Positions 11,159 to 22,746 of a stretch of 64,000 nt of DNA are shown here, in pieces. Positions within the stretch are counted from its first letter, which is position 1, and every line of letters starts with the position of its first letter. Source of the stretch: Pleurodeles waltl (taxonomy: Eukaryota > Chordata > Amphibia > Caudata > Salamandridae); contig NC_090447.1 in NCBI RefSeq assembly GCF_031143425.1, positions 849,715,760 through 849,779,759 of the forward strand, read 5' to 3'. The translations under genes and the position numbers were made by a program. The notes beneath the pieces are model-generated. The model was not told where the DNA came from. It searched no databases and was given only the letters and a program-made list of their open reading frames with translations.

Positions 11159-11443
11159 CACTCACACCCTCCCTGCACGTTACTAAAACACAAACACATT
11201 TACAGAGACACTACTTATTTGCCTTTTGTTCCTCTTTTTCCGGTCCTCCTGACAATACCACCACCGGGAATCCATCTGAAACAACTGGGAAACCTGAGGG
11301 AGAAGAAACAAAGGAGATCACCCATCTTAAAACCCACAGATAAAGACTGTTATAAAGAGACTGCTGAAGTACAATAAAATCACATATATTCACCCCCTCC
11401 CCTGAGTGTTGTTGTACTCCCTATCGCTATACCCACGGCTACA

Positions 11444-11745
11444 GTGTAACACCCCTCTCCTAAAGGAAATGCATTGTTCTGCCTTCCTGGGTTTGAGCTG
11501 CTCAATTCCCAGGAGGGCAGAAACCTGTCTGTCAGGTGGCAGCAGCTGGGGCTGCAGTGGAATCCTCAGAGAGCTGGTTTGGCAGTACTGAGGGTCCATG
11601 GTGGCACCCTCAGGGTGCAAGGAATTGGCCCCCCAATACCAGATTTGAATTGAGGGTTCAATTTCACAGTCTTAGACACCTCACATTGCCTTATTCGGAG
11701 TTACCATTGTGAAGCTACATATATGTATATATGTTTTCCTGACTC
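11444..11745 (-). repeat. Repeat R1, copy B, right part
   Basis: Continues R1 copy B after the Gypsy insertion, beginning with the duplicated GTGTA and the ACACCCCTCTCC segment. It follows copy A from about 7574 to about 7845, through the TTCGGAGTTACCATTGTGAAG landmark (11696), then diverges near 11745. Confidence 0.6.
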
Positions 11746-12249
11746 AGCTCAGGATTAGGGCCCAGGCCTGTTATCACCTTACTGTGTCCAGTAATTATAT
11801 TCCCTCCAGTAGCAGGAACAAAATCCTCCCCCAAACAAAGGGAGCAATAAGCATCACTTCTCCTTGCTCTTGAGGAGGAAAAGGGGTGGGATGGAATGCT
11901 CTGTAACAATCACCCAGCTGTCACACTGCACCAGGAATGGTCCTACCCAAGCCCCCTGAACAAGGAAGAGTGCCCAGACAACTGGAGCCAAACCACCAGG
12001 GGGCCGCCTTTGAAATTTTAGTGTGCATGTCCATGGCAGTGATGTCAGCGAGGGGTGGTGCTGAGACCCCAGGAGCTGATGCGACAAGTAACTCCTTGAT
12101 GACACCATTTTGGAATGTCCCAACATGCTGTGCAGGAGGGTAGGGTCAGGGTTGTAGAAGTGATGTGGCACCCCAGGCTTGGTTAGGGGTGCCTGTCTTC
12201 TGGAACCTTCCTCACCCCTTTACAAACTCTCGCACAAGGGGAAGACTCT
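11746..12249. other. No gene recognised (504 bp)
   Basis: Unique-looking sequence between R1 copy B and the LINE 3' end. Short ORFs on both strands show no recognisable domain. Confidence 0.5.
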
Positions 12250-12783
12250 CAAGTTTCAAGTTTATTTTATTTATGATACATAACTCCCATGGAGGTTCAC
12301 ATAAAACAAACATATAAAAAGAAGACCATAAAAATAGAAAACCAAAACTTTCATAAACAATTTACATTCCCCGATTCTGCAAAGTAATTTTATAATTGAG
12401 TTAATACAAAGATAAAAAACATTTTAAAAAGTTAAAAATTCTATAGCAAAACATTTCGTTTGGGGGAGCAGAGAAGGCCTTCAATAATTCTGAAGCAGTG
12501 CATAGGGAAAGCTTAAGCAGAGAGGATGCAGCCATCTACGACAGGATAACAGCAAGGCCGGACATATGAAAACAACATGATTCAGGTCTTGATCACCATT
12601 TTGACAGAGATTACGAGTGGGTGAAGATCAATACCATCTAGCACCCAATGTGAGAAGCCCCTGTTGCACTAGGAGCCAGAATCTTCTGGCCCCATGAGGC
12701 AGGTTCCCGCTGAGGTAGGGCTGCATTTCCTTCAATAATATAGTATCAGATACAGATTGGAAGCCCTGGCTGTGTGCACATGC

Positions 12784-15700
12784 CTATTTATCCAGGCAGA
12801 GGCTTGCGGACCAAGTTACTTGCCTAATAAAGAATTTTAGCTGTAACGGAGGAAGTGTGAGAATGGAGGCGGGATCTATCTGTAAGACATCTACGGGAAG
12901 TGTAAAATTCCTCCCAAATGTGTATTTTGTCCTGCTGCCAGCCAAAATTTCTTTTTTTAACAGTGACCTCAAAGAATCATCATCATAGTTCATCAAGCTA
13001 ACCACCCAGCATACGACACCAGTCAGTCCTTGAACAAGCTCATCTCAAGCATTAAGGTTGCTCCTGAGAGGGCTGACTTTGCAGATGTAGGATTCTTCAA
13101 GACGTGGCCCTCTAGTTTATCTAAGAAACCCCATTTAGAAACTTCTGCATGCTCTAAGCCATAAAGTAAAGACGGAACAATCTTTTCCTGGTATACCTCT
13201 AAGAGATGTTTAAAATATCTCCTGCCGGTTGACCTATAGAAGGTGTTCAAGTCATTAGCTTGGGATAGAGCCTTGTGTTAGTTATGTTCTATGTGCACCC
13301 TTTCGCTGAGGTTCCCGCAAACAATTTTACCCAAAAGGTATACGAGTTTACCCTTTTGATTTTCTGAGCTCCCAGTGACCAGCAGAAACTGTTGTATTTA
13401 AACCTTTTTTTACAGTGAAAACAAAGGATTTTACTTTTAGAGCAATTTATTTTTAAGAAGTGGAGTTCTGTTAGTTGCCCTAGGGCTTGAAGGTGATTAT
13501 TTAGCCCTTTTGGTGTGCGATTTAGTATGATTATATCATCTGCATAGAGCAAACAGGGTATTGGCCTTCCTCTGAATATGAGTTAAGTAAGTCAGAGATG
13601 CACAAGGAAAACAGCAGTGGGGCTAACATGCATCCTTGTTCTAAACCATTCTGATTTGGGATTTTGTGGGACAAGCCTCTATCTCCTCCTAACAGCACCC
13701 TACAGCAGGTGGAAGAATGGAGGGCCATCATCAGATCTAAGAGGGTGCCTGACATGCCTAATCTTGAGAGATTTTCCCACAGCGTCGCCTGATCTACTTT
13801 ATCAAATGCCGTAGAAAAATTGATAAAGGCTGCAAAAATCACCCCTCCTCTCAAAGAGATATATTTCTCCTTTATTACCTGGAGGGCCGAAATGTTATCA
13901 ATTGTTCCATGCTTTTCTTTAAAACCAGATTGCTCCAGAGGGATGATTTTGTTCCTTTCTGCCCAGTCACTAATCTGGGAAAGCAAATATTTAGCAAATA
14001 TTTTGCCAACTGCGTCCAGCAGAACAATCTGGCAGTAGTTCCCAGGACAGTTGCGGTTCCCTTTCTTATATAGGGGAACAATAATACTACCCATCCAGGA
14101 TGGAGGAATTTTTCTGGTTTCATAGCAGCACTGAAAGACCTGGGACAGGATTTTACTCCAGGTTAGAATGTCATGTTTTAAAACCAATATAGGGATTTCA
14201 TCAGGACCCATTGCTGACGAGCTACGCATGTCTCTAATAATATCTTTAATTTCTTTCATAGTGGGGCATGTATATGAGGGGTCAGCACCAATTTGTGGAA
14301 GCTCCACGGTATTCGCATTGGATGCATAGAGGCCAGATATGAAAGTAGACCAGCTTGTTTTGTTGATGGCCATTGGAAGAGATCTAGTTCCCGAGGCACA
14401 CCCATCTGCTACCAATGACCAGAAACGCCTTGAATGGCTGTTAAAAGCTGTTTCCCTTACATCAATCCAGAATCCGTTAATAGCACCACTTTTTAGATGT
14501 GCTCTTAAATGCCTCCTCCTTCTTTTTAATAAGCCCAAGTGAATATACCTTTCTAAAGTGTATTCCCTGTATTGCTTGGGGGTAAGGACATTGATTTCTC
14601 TGTTCAGTAAAAGTAGGGGACGGGGTATTACCGTATGCTTGCCCTGGACCTTCTGGCAGGAAATCGTGATTAGCTGGTGCATAAACTCTGAGAATATCTC
14701 CAAAACATTTCCTGCCCAGGTTTCCTGATTGCCAGAGACGGTCTCTAGAGTATCACCAAGCCCCTTAACTCTGTCATAGGACCAATAAGTTGTGCCAGTT
14801 TTAATATTAAACTTTGATTTCGACCCATCCAAGCTCTAAGAATCAGCGGGAGAACTTTCAGGTTAATAGACGCTACCAGAATATATGATCACTGAGTGCT
14901 GTCTCTATCACTTTGATGTCTTGTACCAAGATGAATGTCTGATAGCTGCTTACAACATAATCTAGAATAGCTGTGCCCCCCCAAAGATTTGTGCGTATAG
15001 TGGGCTGGCGAATCGAAGGGGACTCCATCATTCATTATCATACAGTCGCTTGTCTTCGAGTGCTCTAGGAGAAGCTTCCCACGCTTATCAGTTCTTATTT
15101 TATGGGGAAAGACAGAAGTGGGGATTCCAAATGCTTCCTCTTTTCCTCATCCCAGAATTGTAAGAGGGCGGGATTAGAAATGTTACAGTTTAAGTCCCTG
15201 ACCATGATAATTCGAGTTGCTGGCTCCCTTTCACAAAACTGATTAATAAAAAGGAATATCTTATCTAAGAGGCTATCGTGGGAGGCACCAGGGGGGATAT
15301 AGGAATTTACCAACACCAGAGGAGCTCCAGCAGGCCCTCTCCAACACTATAAAATTATAGCCAAGAACAGATTGCTGGGATCTCTATAACATTTGTAGCG
15401 CCAGTTAAGCCTATTGGTCATCAAGCAGGCTACCCTGCCCTTAGCGCGGCCTCTCTTTGAGGGGGTAGCTTTACAGCAAAGCGAGTAATATTTGTTGCAC
15501 AGGAGCTCCGCGGTGGACCAAGGGCTAAATGTACGTAGCCTTTTGCATGTCGCAAACGGCGAATCAGGCCATTTGCGACGTGCAAAATGCACTTTCCCAT
15601 GTACCAAACCATTTTTGCGATTCAGTACACTATTTACCGAATTGCAAAAAGGGATTGCGACTTGAAATTAGGAAGGGGTGTTCCCTTCCTAATTGTGACT

Positions 15701-16303
15701 CGCAGTCCCATGTATGATTGTTTTGTGACCACGAATACGGTTGCAAACCAAGCGCTGTTAGCACCAATGTCACACTGGTGTTAACCCATTGTGACTGTCA
15801 GTAAAAACATTTTTTCAGAGCAAGCAGTGGTTATACGGACCACTGCCTGCTCAGACCACTGCCTGCTCTGAAAAAATTTAACGAAAACGTTTCATTTTTT
15901 GTTTTTGAAATGCATCTCGTTTTCCTTTAAGGAAAACGGGCTGCATTTTTAAAAAAAACTGCTTTGTTTAAAAGCAGTCACAGACATGGTGGTCTGCTGT
16001 CTCCAGCAGGCCACCATCCCTGTGAGGGCCGCCATTCCCAAGGGGGTCACAAATTGCAACCTACCTCATGAATAATCATGAGGTGGGCATTTGCGACCCC
16101 CTTGCGAATCGCAAATAGTGTCATTGACACTATGCAACTTATGGTCTTGCGACTCGCAAACTGCGAGTCGCAAAACCAAATGAATGTTGGTACATGTAGC
16201 CCCTGGTCTCTTGTAGGCATATTACATCTGCAGTTAGAGTTCAAAAACTCAATTTGTTCCCCCTTAATGCCAGTGACATTCCAGGATACAATAATGAGCT
16301 CAT
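12784..16303 (-). pseudogene. LINE copy 1 ORF2: endonuclease and reverse transcriptase, broken
   Basis: The endonuclease starts LIIVSWNVTGIKG (about 16290), followed by a frameshifted VICLQETW-type box, the MITE insertion, RVACLMTNRLNWRYKCY (about 15430), VNSYIPPGASHDSLLDKI and the MVRDLNCNI box, where the usual GDxN has become RDxN. RT is open over 433 codons (14832-13531): PLYKKGNRNCPGNY, a QSGF box, INFSTAFDKVDQATLW (motif A) and LEQGCMLAPLLFSL (motif B); the YADD box (13535-13546) follows in another frame. The C-terminal region continues to about 12784 in pieces. Several frameshifts and stops make it inactive. Confidence 0.8.
15521..16201. mobile_element. 681-bp MITE inserted in LINE endonuclease
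   Basis: The ends are inverted: AGGGCTAAATGTACGTAGCC at the left and the reverse complement of GGTACATGTAGCC at the right. The flanks are CCA (15518-15520) and CCT (16202-16204), and the LINE endonuclease reading resumes across the gap, consistent with a 3-bp duplication with one later change. The interior has several self-complementary segments, such as GCGACTCGCAAACTGCGAGTCGC near 16148-16170 and a repeated GACCACTGCCTGCTC near 15839-15870. No coding capacity. A 68-bp relative is at 61475-61542. Confidence 0.75.
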
Positions 16304-16305
16304 TG

Positions 16306-18326
16306 CTAATGTGTTGGTACTATTAGACGGGACATTGTAGAGGAGCTGCTTAAAGCAGCCGTTAACCAGTTCCAAGAGTAGGTGTTGACACTTAATTCTT
16401 GAGGTGGACTCATGGGGGGGTCCCTAAGTGACACTTCCCTGCCATGTTTCACTAGATAAATGTTTAAAATCTGTTGACTGAGAAGGTAGTTGACGGGGTT
16501 ACTTAGGGGTGGAGGAATAGACATGTGCTTCCCAGACAATTCGAAGGGGTACTGTGAGACCTTACCAGCTGGCATGCTCCCGGCCTCCCTCAAAATAGGG
16601 ACAACATCAATACTTTTGCATTGCAGCCATTCATAGTTATTTAAAATTTTGTTGTCTGTCAGTTTCAAGTAAAAAAGCACTCTTGTTTTGGGGCCAAGAC
16701 CCGAGTCCTCCAAAAATACCAGGTGTAAGTCATTACTTTCAATTGGTCTAAGCGGCTCTACCTCTGAAAAACACTTTAGATGTAGAGATCTATTTAAGAA
16801 TAGGTCAGTGTCGAACAGAAGCATAAAGTCTAAAGCTAAAGCGTCCACAAAATGTTGTCTCTTCTTCCTTCTTGAGAGTGGTGACCGGTTCAGCCAAGGC
16901 TTAAGCCACGTTGATGCCCCGAAAGGTTGTGCTAGGGGATTCATAGGTAGCATACTTGTCTGTAATGGAGGCGTATTTTGACTCACGGTTGGGCCATCCA
17001 TACCTGGCCCCCTGGGGGTACGTAGAGGAGCATCCAATACTTGAGATTCAGAGATTGCAGTATGGTGTTGTAAAACGGGATCCACCAGGGGCAGAGGATC
17101 TTGTGGCGAAGAGGGAGCCTCAGTGAAATGCACCTTTCTCCGACCTTTTTTTAGAAATCCTTTGATCTCGTTCTTTGGCCCTCTTGAGATTTTTGTTTTT
17201 GCACATAGACTTTTGCATCGATGAACAGGTTTCTCCAGACACTGTGTTTGCCTTTGTGCATGCTTTAAAAATCGGAAATACTTCCTCTACTGTGCTTTTG
17301 AGTTCAAAATTCAGGCTTATTTCTGGTGCAAAATCACTCAATATAAATCTGATAGAGTCTACCGGGCTCTCGATAGAAACTGAGTTCGTGGACAGTACCT
17401 TAACATGAGGATTACCAGCCTGGGAGCAGAAGTCAATCTCAGGATGGGAAACTTTGTCCTCTGAAACACAGGGTTGAGTTAAAGCTACTTCTCGTTGAAA
17501 TGTGAATGATTCATAATTGCCGTCTTTGCTAGTGATTAGTTCCTTTAGTATGTCTGTAACAGGGTCAAAGATACAGTCAGATCCCCCGACAAATTTTTCT
17601 AATAGATTTAAAATAGATGAAAGAAGTCTCTCTAGGCTGAGAAGAGAGGAAGAAACCTGTATATTTTGGGAGATTGACATTTATGCTCAAATCAGGAGTC
17701 ACCGAGAGATGAGAGCATAATGAGGGATGGATAGAGAGGGTACTGCTAAAGAGCTGCAGGCCTATGGACAACAGCAGAGGAGAAGGCTGGAGAGTATTCA
17801 CCCCCTGTTGAGGACCATATCCTTTATATAATTCTAAATCCAGATCTGGAAGTCTGAAGTCATCCAACCGATGTTCCAATTCAATACTTTAGGAGTAAGC
17901 TTCTTTCATGGCTCCAACAAGTGAGCCCGCCCTTAAAGGGGCAGAACAGTCAGAGTTACAAGCTGAAGGGACGTTGGTACTGTGGGATGGCAAGGCAACT
18001 TTGCATGGATCATGGACCTCAGTATGGGAGGGGGATACTAGGGAAGCGGAGGAATCCAGAATGGCTTCTTCAGAGACATTAATGCACACTAACCCCTTGT
18101 AACTAGTATGCTGTAGTTCTCCAAGATAGGTATGACCCGGTTGCCAGACAAGTCTAGACTCTGGGGGTTCGAGAGGAACCTTCTCCTTTTCCCAGAGAGA
18201 AAAAATGTGATTTCTACATTTCAGCTCCAGGGCAACGGTACCCTTGTTGCGGAGAGCGTTTGATTTGGTTTTGGAACAAGACCTCCCTGGGAGTAGACGG
18301 CCTGATCTCAGTTTTTTGGCAGTCAT
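16306..18326 (-). pseudogene. LINE copy 1 ORF1, broken into frames
   Basis: Three pieces lie in order upstream of the endonuclease: 18326-17889 (starts MTAKKLRSGRLLPGRSCSK, basic N-terminus), 17680-17120 (leucine-rich helical SLLSLERLLSSILNLLEKF, Lys/Arg-rich end), and 17133-16306 (275 codons with a Pro-rich start and a C-terminal half beginning about FVDALALDFMLLFDTDLFL). The position next to ORF2 and the basic and helical composition fit a LINE ORF1 nucleic-acid-binding protein. I see no CCHC knuckle or RRM that would settle the clade. Confidence 0.6.
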
Positions 18327-18430
18327 TGTGCCTTTTCCAATGCCTATAGTAGTCAGTCACAGATGTTGCTTCCTGCTTTCCTTATGCGCGGGTGGAATAT
18401 TCTAGTGAACAGATAATTCTGCTAAGAAGC

Positions 18431-20830
18431 TTGGGGTGCAGATGACAGTCCAGACAAAGATAAGAGGTGCCGCTTTGGAGTCCAATCCAGGATATATTGA
18501 CAGTCAAGGCAGCAATACCTAATTTTCAAGTTGAAGCAGACAGAGATCTGGGCAAGGTGGGCAGAAGGTGCAAGGAGGAAGGGGGAGAAAGGCAACAAGC
18601 CGTGCCACGAGGGACCTGTGGTCACTTCTGTTGCCCAGACACTGTTGACCTCTCCTGCATGTTACCTCCCCTCTGTAGCATTGTGGAGCCCTGTGGGCCA
18701 CTCGAGGCTCCCAGAAGTCTTTTAACTCTTTTTCTGATGTGTGGCTCCCGGTGCTGGAAGCCTGAAGTGTTGGACGCACTGCACGCATCTTTTCCGAGGG
18801 CAGGTCCCACTGGGAAGGGCACCAGGAACATAGACCACATGGTCCCTTTCAGGGGCAGGCTGCGTGATAGGCCAGAACCGCCAGATTTACTGCCCCAGGT
18901 GTCGAAGCCTCCTATGATCTCAGACTCCCCACTGCTGGGGGTTTGTGGCCTGAAGCTTGTGGACAGGGTCCTCCAAGTCCGTGACCTGGATTGCTGCTTT
19001 CTTTGGATTACAGCCTGCTTCGGAGCACGCCTACTCCATGCCTTGTGAAGACTGCACGGCTCCCTCTGTGTTCTTCTGGTGGACGCCTTGCTATGTGCTA
19101 TGTGGTCTTAGCGCGGTCTGTGGCACGGTCTGAGGCCTGCGCAGTCCCCTTCAAAGACAGGATGCCATCCCCCGGGGGAAGAGCCAGGGGGATGGTGTCC
19201 TGGAGTCCTTCAGTCCTCCGTCAAGCTGGAAGTCATCAGGACCTCCTTACGGTGAGGCACGGTCTCCTCTTCATGGGCCACTGACGGAGGGGGGTTGGGT
19301 TGGGGGCGCTGATGGACAGGGAAATAACCATACAGCACCCACTTCTACCATCAACCTCCACTTGATGGGCTGTGGCCAGCAAGTAGACTCCAGGCTATGC
19401 CGCCACCCGGCACCAGACATGCCGCTGTGCAGCTCCCGTGGCTTTGTAGGAGTGCAGCTGGAGGCGGCGATCTGCCTCCCGATCAGTCTCCCGGTCACTT
19501 TGCTCACGGCTTCCGAGTTCCTGGCTTCCGCGGCTCTGCTCAGGACAGCCGTTCGGGACAGCAGACGGGTAGCGGCCAGCAATCAGTCTCCCAGCTCGTG
19601 GCTTCTGATATGTCACAACGTCACGTCTCAGCATCTAATCATGTCAAACGACATCAGAACAAGAAGGAAGGACTCTCTCCTACCTGTGAACTTTCTACCT
19701 GCTCCGTTTCTTGATCCTGAGACTGCCATGGAGAACTGGAAAGAGGAACCCACTGACCCCACTTGGGACCCAGGACTCTGTCCAGTTGACACCAGGACCA
19801 GTTGGTCTTCCCAAGGGCCAGTGAAGCTGGCCCCTTTATTCCCTCTAAGGACCAGTTGGGGAGCCCTGGACTTTTCTGCGCCCACCAACAAAGCCCAAAG
19901 GAAAACTGTGCTGAGAGCCAGGGAGACCAGAGTTTGCAGGACACCGCTTTGGAGGTGAGGAGGGTTTTTGCAATTGGCCCTGGTGGATAGAGCTTGCCAC
20001 CAGGAGTAAATTGAGCCCAGGGTCATCAAAACTAGCCCAACAGGGCCCAAGTTATGGCCTTTTTAAATTTGGCAACATCTGACCCAATTCCTCCCTCTAA
20101 GTGCGTGGAGCTGAGATCCCATCCCCAGCCCCTGAGTGTTCCTAGCCACGAGGTAAGTGCTGTTGCACTCCCCTGGGATTTCCAGGATGGGGGGAGCACC
20201 ATTGTGCTCCCCCAGCAGGACACCGGAAGGGACCAAGACCCCATCCATGGGCCCTGTTGCATCTTCTGAGGATGGGGGAGATGCCACTCCACCCCCTCAT
20301 TTGGCCCATACTCTCCACTCCCCTTGCCTGTGTCTAGGGGGAGCAGGAGGCAGTCACCAGCACACATATCTGCTGGAGCGGGCAGACACCACAGTGGATT
20401 GCCAGCTCTTGCTGCAACACGCGGACGTGCTGCCAGCATGGGAAACCGGCGAGGGCATCCGTGGGTGGGCTCCACAAGCTGCCCTCCAACAATGGCAAAC
20501 CTCTGAGGTGCCCGTTTGGGACCAGGCACCCCCCATCATGAAAACGTGGCGGGAGATGCCTTTGTTGAAAAAGAAATAAGGAAAAGTCCAGCACAGCTTT
20601 CCCCGGCACAGAGGGAGAGCTGCTACTACAATATTCATGGCACTCGCGAAAGTCACCCCATAATGAATCGGGGGCATTTGGTTGGATTCACATGTTGCCC
20701 CATAACTCAGCCTGTGGTGGTCCTAGGACGATGGGACCACTACCAAAACATTCAGCACAACATGTTCTTTCCCCTGGATCATCTTCTGGGCCCCATCCTA
20801 GGTTGAGAGGGGCCTAAAATCATGATCTTC
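18431..20830. other. Unassigned GC-rich stretch (2.4 kb)
   Basis: GC-rich sequence with many overlapping ORFs on both strands, the longest 198 codons (19362-19958), none with a recognisable domain. It may hold the 5' leader of LINE copy 1 or another repeat. Frame openness is explained by base composition. No promoter, splice or coding signature convinced me. Confidence 0.4.
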
Positions 20831-21237
20831 CCTGGTTCTAATTGCATTTTCAAACTCTTCCATGGCTGGAGATATTGCTCTACAGCTGGGAGTGTTTTTT
20901 TTGCTCTAGAGGCCTTTTGTATAATAAGGTTTTCAATGGCTTAGGAGGCCTGAAAATATGTGCATTGTGTCCTCTAGGGGTTGAGAATATGGTTACATTA
21001 TAATGTCTTCAATGCAATTGCATTATAATGATGTTCTAAGTGGTTAGGCCGTCTGGGGGCTGAAGGTATGATTACATCCCAAAATGCTATTTTTATTGTG
21101 ATGCCCTCTAGGGGCTGTTGTGATTATTACAGGCTAATGCCAATTGTATGAAAGAGTACAAAAGCCCCTTACTGATAAATGTTTTTATTGGGTTTACAGG
21201 ATTATTGCATTTGTTTTATGACCCATGACAATGATTC

Positions 21238-21297
21238 ATGCCAAAGTAATATCTCTATTACATCGACATGCCAAAGTAATATCTCTATTACACCATG
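21238..21297. repeat. 30-bp tandem duplication
   Basis: The unit ATGCCAAAGTAATATCTCT plus following bases occurs twice in direct tandem. Identical over about 26 bases, so recent or slowly diverging. Confidence 0.85.
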
Positions 21298-21704
21298 ACT
21301 GAACACTCTTGAAATGTCTAGGTGATCCCTCTAGGGGCCCCAGTAGTTACACAATTACAACTATGGTATGTTCCATCTGCCAATGTACATTTGTAAATCA
21401 TTGCATAGTATTTAGTAGTGTATGCATAATAAATGTACTTGTCCTTTTCTATATAAAAAGTACGGGCTGGATAATCATTTATTGAGTGTGATTATTGCAT
21501 GCCAGTAATTAGTGATTCCTAGCCCACACCAACTCCCTTGAGTAAGCCTTAGACTACTCCGCCTTGCTACCCTGTGAGAGTCAAGCGATGCAATGGGGTG
21601 TTTGGTTCCCACTGAGCACAAAGAGGAACTATTATTTGTGCTGTCTACACAACCAATGACCCCATTTCCAGCAATGCATGTGATAGTAGTCTGCTACTGA
21701 CCAT

Positions 21705-22010
21705 GATGTCTAACTTTCTGTAGAAGTGTCTCTGAATGAACCACTATTTTTGTGAAATTATATACTCAAGTTCCTAGAAATACAGGGATACTTATTTACA
21801 TTGAATCCAATAAAAAACACAAGCTTATTTTTTTTTCACACCTGCGGTAGCCTGATGATCTCTAACCTTCTGTAGCACTGTCTCTGAACGGGCCATTATT
21901 TTTGTAACATTATATTCTCAAGTTCCTAGGAATACAAAGCTGCTCCTTTACATTAAATTCAATAAAAACACAAGCCTAACCGTTTATGTTACTCCTGCAG
22001 AAGCACCACA
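21705..22010. repeat. ~152-bp tandem duplication
   Basis: Two direct copies, the first beginning GATGTCTAACTTTCTGTAG (21705) and the second GATCTCTAACCTTCTGTAG (21857). Both continue through TGTCTCTGAA, TTCTCAAGTTCCTAG-type and AATAAAAACACAAGC segments with scattered differences, so the duplication is old. Confidence 0.8.
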
Positions 22011-22334
22011 ATGCCATCAATGACTCCCTACTTTCTCATCACAAACCTGTGCCACAGGCTATTGGCACTATAACAGAATTCCATTAGGTGCCCACAAATA
22101 ATTCTTAGAGATACCCTTGCATTGCCTAATTATTCAATAAGAAAGGCTATGGAACAATTCACTGATGCAGTCAAACACTGGGTGGCATGCTACTCCACCT
22201 TTGAGTGAACAGCAGAGTACATACAACAAAGAATGAGGGACCTATATGCCATCAAGTTAACCTATGTCGCCATCTTAAAGCCACACAATGTACCTTTGTG
22301 TTTCAACCACAAAAGAGAAAGAAAGCCAACATTC

Positions 22335-22692
22335 GGTTAGCATGTGATGCTAACCTTTGCTTCACTGCACATGTAAACAATGGTGTACCCCCTTTTAACG
22401 CCTGCTTGGAGCAGTCGTTAAAAGTGCTGAAAAAAATGACGCAAGTAAATCTGCTAGATTTCCTTGCGCCACTTTTTCAAACCCCCTAATAGGGGAATGT
22501 CCCTTTTGCATACATTATGCCTGCTGCAGGCATAATGTAGTGCAAAGGGTTACAAAGTGGTGCAATGCAAGCATTGCACCACTTTGTAAATATGGCATGG
22601 GGATTGTGGCCTCGTTGGGCCACATTAGCATCAGAAAAAATGACGCTAATGTGGCGCAAGGAGGCGCTAGGGGCTTTTAAATATGCCCCCAA
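22335..22692. mobile_element. MITE fragment with serial hairpins
   Basis: Ends at the right with TTTAAATATGCCCCC, the same type of terminus as the element at 41730-42641. The interior is a series of self-complementary segments: TACATTATGCCTGCTGCAGG with its complement (22511-22539), a GTGGTGCAATGCAAGCATTGCACCAC segment (22557-22582) and a CCACATTAGC/GCTAATGTGG pair (22619-22655). The left terminus is not visible, so the copy is probably truncated. Left limit approximate. Confidence 0.6.
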
Positions 22693-22746
22693 GATTCCTA
22701 AACTGCATCCTTATTGCTGAGCTGCAACACCAGCAAACATCATATT

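Larger units (their letters stand above)
9118..11443 (+). mobile_element. Internally deleted Ty3/Gypsy retrotransposon with GTGTA target duplication
   Basis: The element starts TGTAGCC (9118) and ends GGCTACA (11443), and is flanked by the direct repeat GTGTA at 9113-9117 and 11444-11448. Repeat R1 continues cleanly on both sides, so the boundaries are firm. Order inside: first about 232 bp of the 5' LTR, a pol fragment (RT from motif B through RNase H), a purine tract GGGAGGGGAGA (10357-10367) and a full 3' LTR (10368-11443). The rest of the 5' LTR, primer-binding site, gag, protease, RT start and integrase are missing. It is a non-autonomous relic that must have been mobilised with outside help, or was deleted after insertion. 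Confidence 0.9.
10368..11443 (+). repeat. 3' LTR of the Gypsy element (1,076 bp)
   Basis: Begins TGTAGCC and ends TACA, directly after a polypurine tract. It holds two related dyads (10464-10487 and 10554-10577), a hairpin-prone CCACGTCCCTGGAGGGACGTGG-type segment near 10789-10811, a TATA-like TTTAAAAAG at 10917-10925, a pyrimidine tract and CT repeat at 11085-11158, and a poly(A) signal AATAAA at 11373-11378. The order TATA then AATAAA suits a U3-R-U5 layout, but the R boundaries cannot be fixed by eye. Confidence 0.85.
12250..18430 (-). mobile_element. Near full-length but decayed non-LTR retrotransposon (LINE copy 1)
   Basis: Reading from high to low coordinates, the element has a probable 5' leader (to about 18430), a broken ORF1 (18326-16306) and an ORF2 with an APE-type endonuclease (about 16290-15090) and RT (about 14830-13290), a C-terminal domain (to about 12784) and an A/T-rich 3' UTR. 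The 3' end carries short direct repeats (CAAGTTTCAAGTTT at about 12250) as in Jockey/CR1-type elements, not a poly(A) tail. RT motifs resemble the Jockey superfamily, but I cannot name the clade from motifs alone. A 681-bp MITE interrupts the endonuclease. Confidence 0.75.
20831..22334. other. No gene recognised; A/T-rich with tandem duplications
   Basis: A/T-rich sequence without long ORFs. Two small tandem duplications are visible (21238-21297 and about 21705-22010). Nothing else recognised. Confidence 0.5.

Noticed and set aside
19362..19958. 198-codon ORF as a host exon
   Set aside because: No recognisable domain, no convincing splice sites, and overlapping ORFs of similar length on the other strand in GC-rich sequence.
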